From positions 1-5,994 of the forward strand of contig DEKS01000158.1 of assembly GCA_002354005.1 (NCBI GenBank): a DNA stretch of 5,994 bases, written 5' to 3'. The stretch's first letter is position 1. Each line of letters opens with the position of its first letter. A program made the translations under genes and the position numbers. The stretch is from Bacteroidales bacterium UBA2716 (GTDB lineage Bacteria; Bacteroidota; Bacteroidia; Bacteroidales; UBA932). Below the pieces are notes generated by a model. The model did no database searches and had not been told where the DNA came from. It worked only from the letters and a program-made list of their open reading frames with translations. Of the stretch, positions 5,987 through 5,994 are shown piece after piece.

Positions 5987-5994
5987 GAAATCCC

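Larger units (their letters stand above)
5671..5994. other. Gene-poor right-hand region with dense inverted repeats
   Basis: No frame on either strand gives a supportable gene here. The longest open stretches are only about 40-50 codons, are interrupted or lack a start, and compete on both strands. Hand counting gives about 47% G+C for 5821-5994, visibly lower than the neighbouring genes. Several perfect 6-8 bp inverted repeats occur within about 260 bp and are listed separately. The proximal part (5671-5760) should contain the promoter and leader of the AsmA-like gene. The rest may be a structured RNA, the edge of a mobile or repeated element, or decayed coding DNA continuing beyond the window. 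None of these can be decided from the sequence shown. Confidence 0.6.

Overview
The window looks like a piece of a Bacteroidota (Bacteroidales-type) chromosome with fairly GC-rich coding DNA. Three things point there. The only convincing promoter has the Bacteroides-type architecture (TTTG, 20 bp spacer, TAnnTTTG). No start codon has an obvious Shine-Dalgarno sequence. The gene content (a GH95 fucosidase lipoprotein and an AsmA-like envelope protein) fits gut glycan-degrading Bacteroidales. A genus cannot be assigned from this sequence alone.

Left part (1-1636, minus strand): upp, encoding uracil phosphoribosyltransferase, is followed after 2 bp by the N-terminal third or so of a family GH95 alpha-L-fucosidase lipoprotein that runs off the left edge. 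Both probably share the promoter upstream of upp. Centre (1637-2358): a 77 bp divergent promoter region separates upp from a plus-strand HAD-superfamily phosphatase of the phosphoglycolate phosphatase type. The two promoters carry the same octamer, TAACTTTG, in opposite orientations, and the phosphatase mRNA is predicted to be leaderless or nearly so. The phosphatase converges on the next unit with overlapping stop codons.

Right part (2355-5670, minus strand): a compact three-gene unit in the order AsmA/DUF748-like membrane-anchored protein, beta-lactamase-fold serine hydrolase, YkvA/DUF1232 small membrane protein. The gaps are +9 bp and -11 bp. All three products are predicted to sit in or beyond the inner membrane, so an envelope role is the natural inference, but no substrate can be named.

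Right edge (5671-5994): about 320 bp with no supportable gene. It is less GC-rich than the coding DNA and unusually dense in short inverted repeats. It is the only part of the window that the genes do not explain, and could be a structured leader or RNA, the end of a mobile or repeated element, or decayed coding DNA. No CRISPR array, tRNA, rRNA or complete insertion sequence was seen.
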